DNA of 64,000 nucleotides, taken from NCBI GenBank assembly GCA_013397695.1, contig VYZI01000104.1, positions 298,596 to 362,595 on the forward strand. Direction: 5' to 3'. How positions within the stretch are numbered: the stretch's first letter is position 1; the number at the start of each line of letters is the position of its first letter. The notes beneath the pieces were generated by a model. It was not told where the DNA came from, did no database searches, and saw only the letters and a program-made list of their open reading frames with translations. The stretch is from Centropus unirufus (Eukaryota; Chordata; Aves; Cuculiformes; Centropidae). Made by a program: the position numbers and the translations under genes. Positions 62,666 through 64,000 of the stretch are shown here, piece by piece.

Positions 62666-64000
62666 GCTACACAAAGCAAAAGCTGCAGAGGAAAAGCCTT
62701 GATAAACAGTATCATTTCCATCCTTTAGGGGCAAGAATAGGTGGAATTATTTCAGCATGTAAGTTATAACCACAAAGGGATTTCTGCCATACCAATTCCC
62801 TCTAAAAGTGTTGGAAGGCATGCATTTCTGAAGGAAGAACTCAGAATAAAAGAATGATCCTCTTCTGTATTTTAACAATGACTTTTGAAGAGCACTTACC
62901 ATGTTTTACTTCAGGAGTACATTTCTGCATGCGTACAGGTCTAAGAAGTTTCATCAAGTTTGTAGAGAAAAGGCAAAAGCTTTTAACATTAGCCAAGGAC
63001 ACAGAGTGGTTAAAGTGATACTTCTTCCCCCCCTGTTTTAGCCAATTACTCCTGCACTCCTGTGTGTGATTTCAGACTACTCTGTTTCATGAGAAGCCTG
63101 AGAAAAACCCTTTGCTGAGGAGGGAATACATATTTTCAGGATGTGTTAATCTATTTTCTTAATAGTGAGGTATGTTAACTGTGCTCCTTATCCAGATCCT
63201 GGAAGATACAGGGCAAACAAGTTATTTCTGCTCTTTACCAAGAGAATCTATGTTGTCTGCGGTGCCCACCCTTGATTCTGTTATGGTCAGACTACTCATA
63301 CACCTCATACAACATTGTCTTACCAGTGAGAAGTTTTAATACCTGAGAATGGTTCTTTAACTTGTATTTAGGACAAGAAAATAACCCTATGGTTTTGGTG
63401 TTGTCTACCACATATGAATCCATAGCTTTGCCTTTTGCCTTTGGCCTTAAATAGATGAGCATCACAATCATTACCTTCCCTTCTCCTGTCTAGTTAGGCT
63501 GAGTTGAGATCTTCTCCCTATGCAGATGATGATATTTAAGCCGAACTAAGAACTACTTTGGTCTATCCTCTTCCATGTCAGCCCTCTCCACTCATCTTCT
63601 TCAGTATCCTATATGACCACCTGTTGCTTTTTGATTCATGCCTCCACTGTTCTGTGCCTGGGGAGACGATGAAGGAGAAGGGCTCCTGCTGCTCACAGAT
63701 GGCCAGGCAAAGGCAACCAAGCAGTTTCTTGTTCTACAGCTCCACCATCTCCAGGTCTTAAGATAAAAACACACCACTTGGTGCTTTTCACTCAGGACAG
63801 TGTATTGAGGGATTGGCCTTTCATGTTGCCAATCATACTGTTGCTCCATACTCTACCCCCCAACTTTATCTAGTGTTTTACACTGGATGAATAGACTCTG
63901 CAGTCTACTCTACAGCTCTGTTGTCCCCACAGGGAGGTTTTTCTCCAGGATGTCAGGGCATACATGAAAATAGAAGTTGCTGGCAAGAGAAGGCTACAAG
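62666..64000. other. Unannotated right end
   Basis: I see no gene, RNA or repeat that can be supported. Overlapping short frames on both strands at 63558-63849 do not resemble a known protein. Confidence 0.5.

Overview
The window reads as non-coding vertebrate nuclear DNA, almost certainly from a bird. It is AT-rich, has no dense run of open reading frames, contains microsatellites and two assembly gaps, and carries several copies of CR1, the dominant avian LINE. The CR1 assignment rests on reverse-transcriptase and endonuclease protein motifs and on the typical avian 3' tail, which appears on the + strand as repeated AGAATCACAGAATCAC-type sequence. Nothing suggests a bacterium, plasmid, phage or organelle: there are no operons, no tRNA or rRNA genes, and no CRISPR array.

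Layout. Bases 1-25071 are gene-poor sequence holding one N gap (6929-7162), a CA microsatellite (8361-8410), a pair of diverged ~200-bp direct repeats (9425-9630 and 10029-10208), a long hairpin (10389-10445) and a purine-rich tract (20711-20950). Bases 25072 to about 28230 are a long, decayed CR1 on the minus strand that keeps most of ORF2. Bases 28231-47049 are again gene-poor, with an unusual cluster of overlapping palindromes (38371-38438) and a weak zinc-finger-like remnant (about 44923-44982, minus). Between 47050 and 52130 lie four more CR1 pieces: a tail-to-tail pair, one very old copy, and a younger 5'-truncated copy. A pyrimidine-rich tandem repeat broken by an N gap sits at 57827-58150. 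A last CR1 tail is at about 62568-62665.

The best protein-coding hint is near the right end on the + strand. An exon-like open stretch at 60464-60706 has a strong donor and coding-like codon use. A second exon-like block at 61355-61520, with strong splice signals on both sides, is phase-compatible with it. I do not recognise the protein, so both are low-to-moderate confidence predictions. The window is therefore best described as an intergenic region or a set of large introns. No genes can be seen working together apart from the domains inside the dead CR1 elements. No previously undescribed system could be demonstrated; the items most worth checking are the exon pair, the palindrome cluster, the 10.4-kb hairpin and the diverged duplication.
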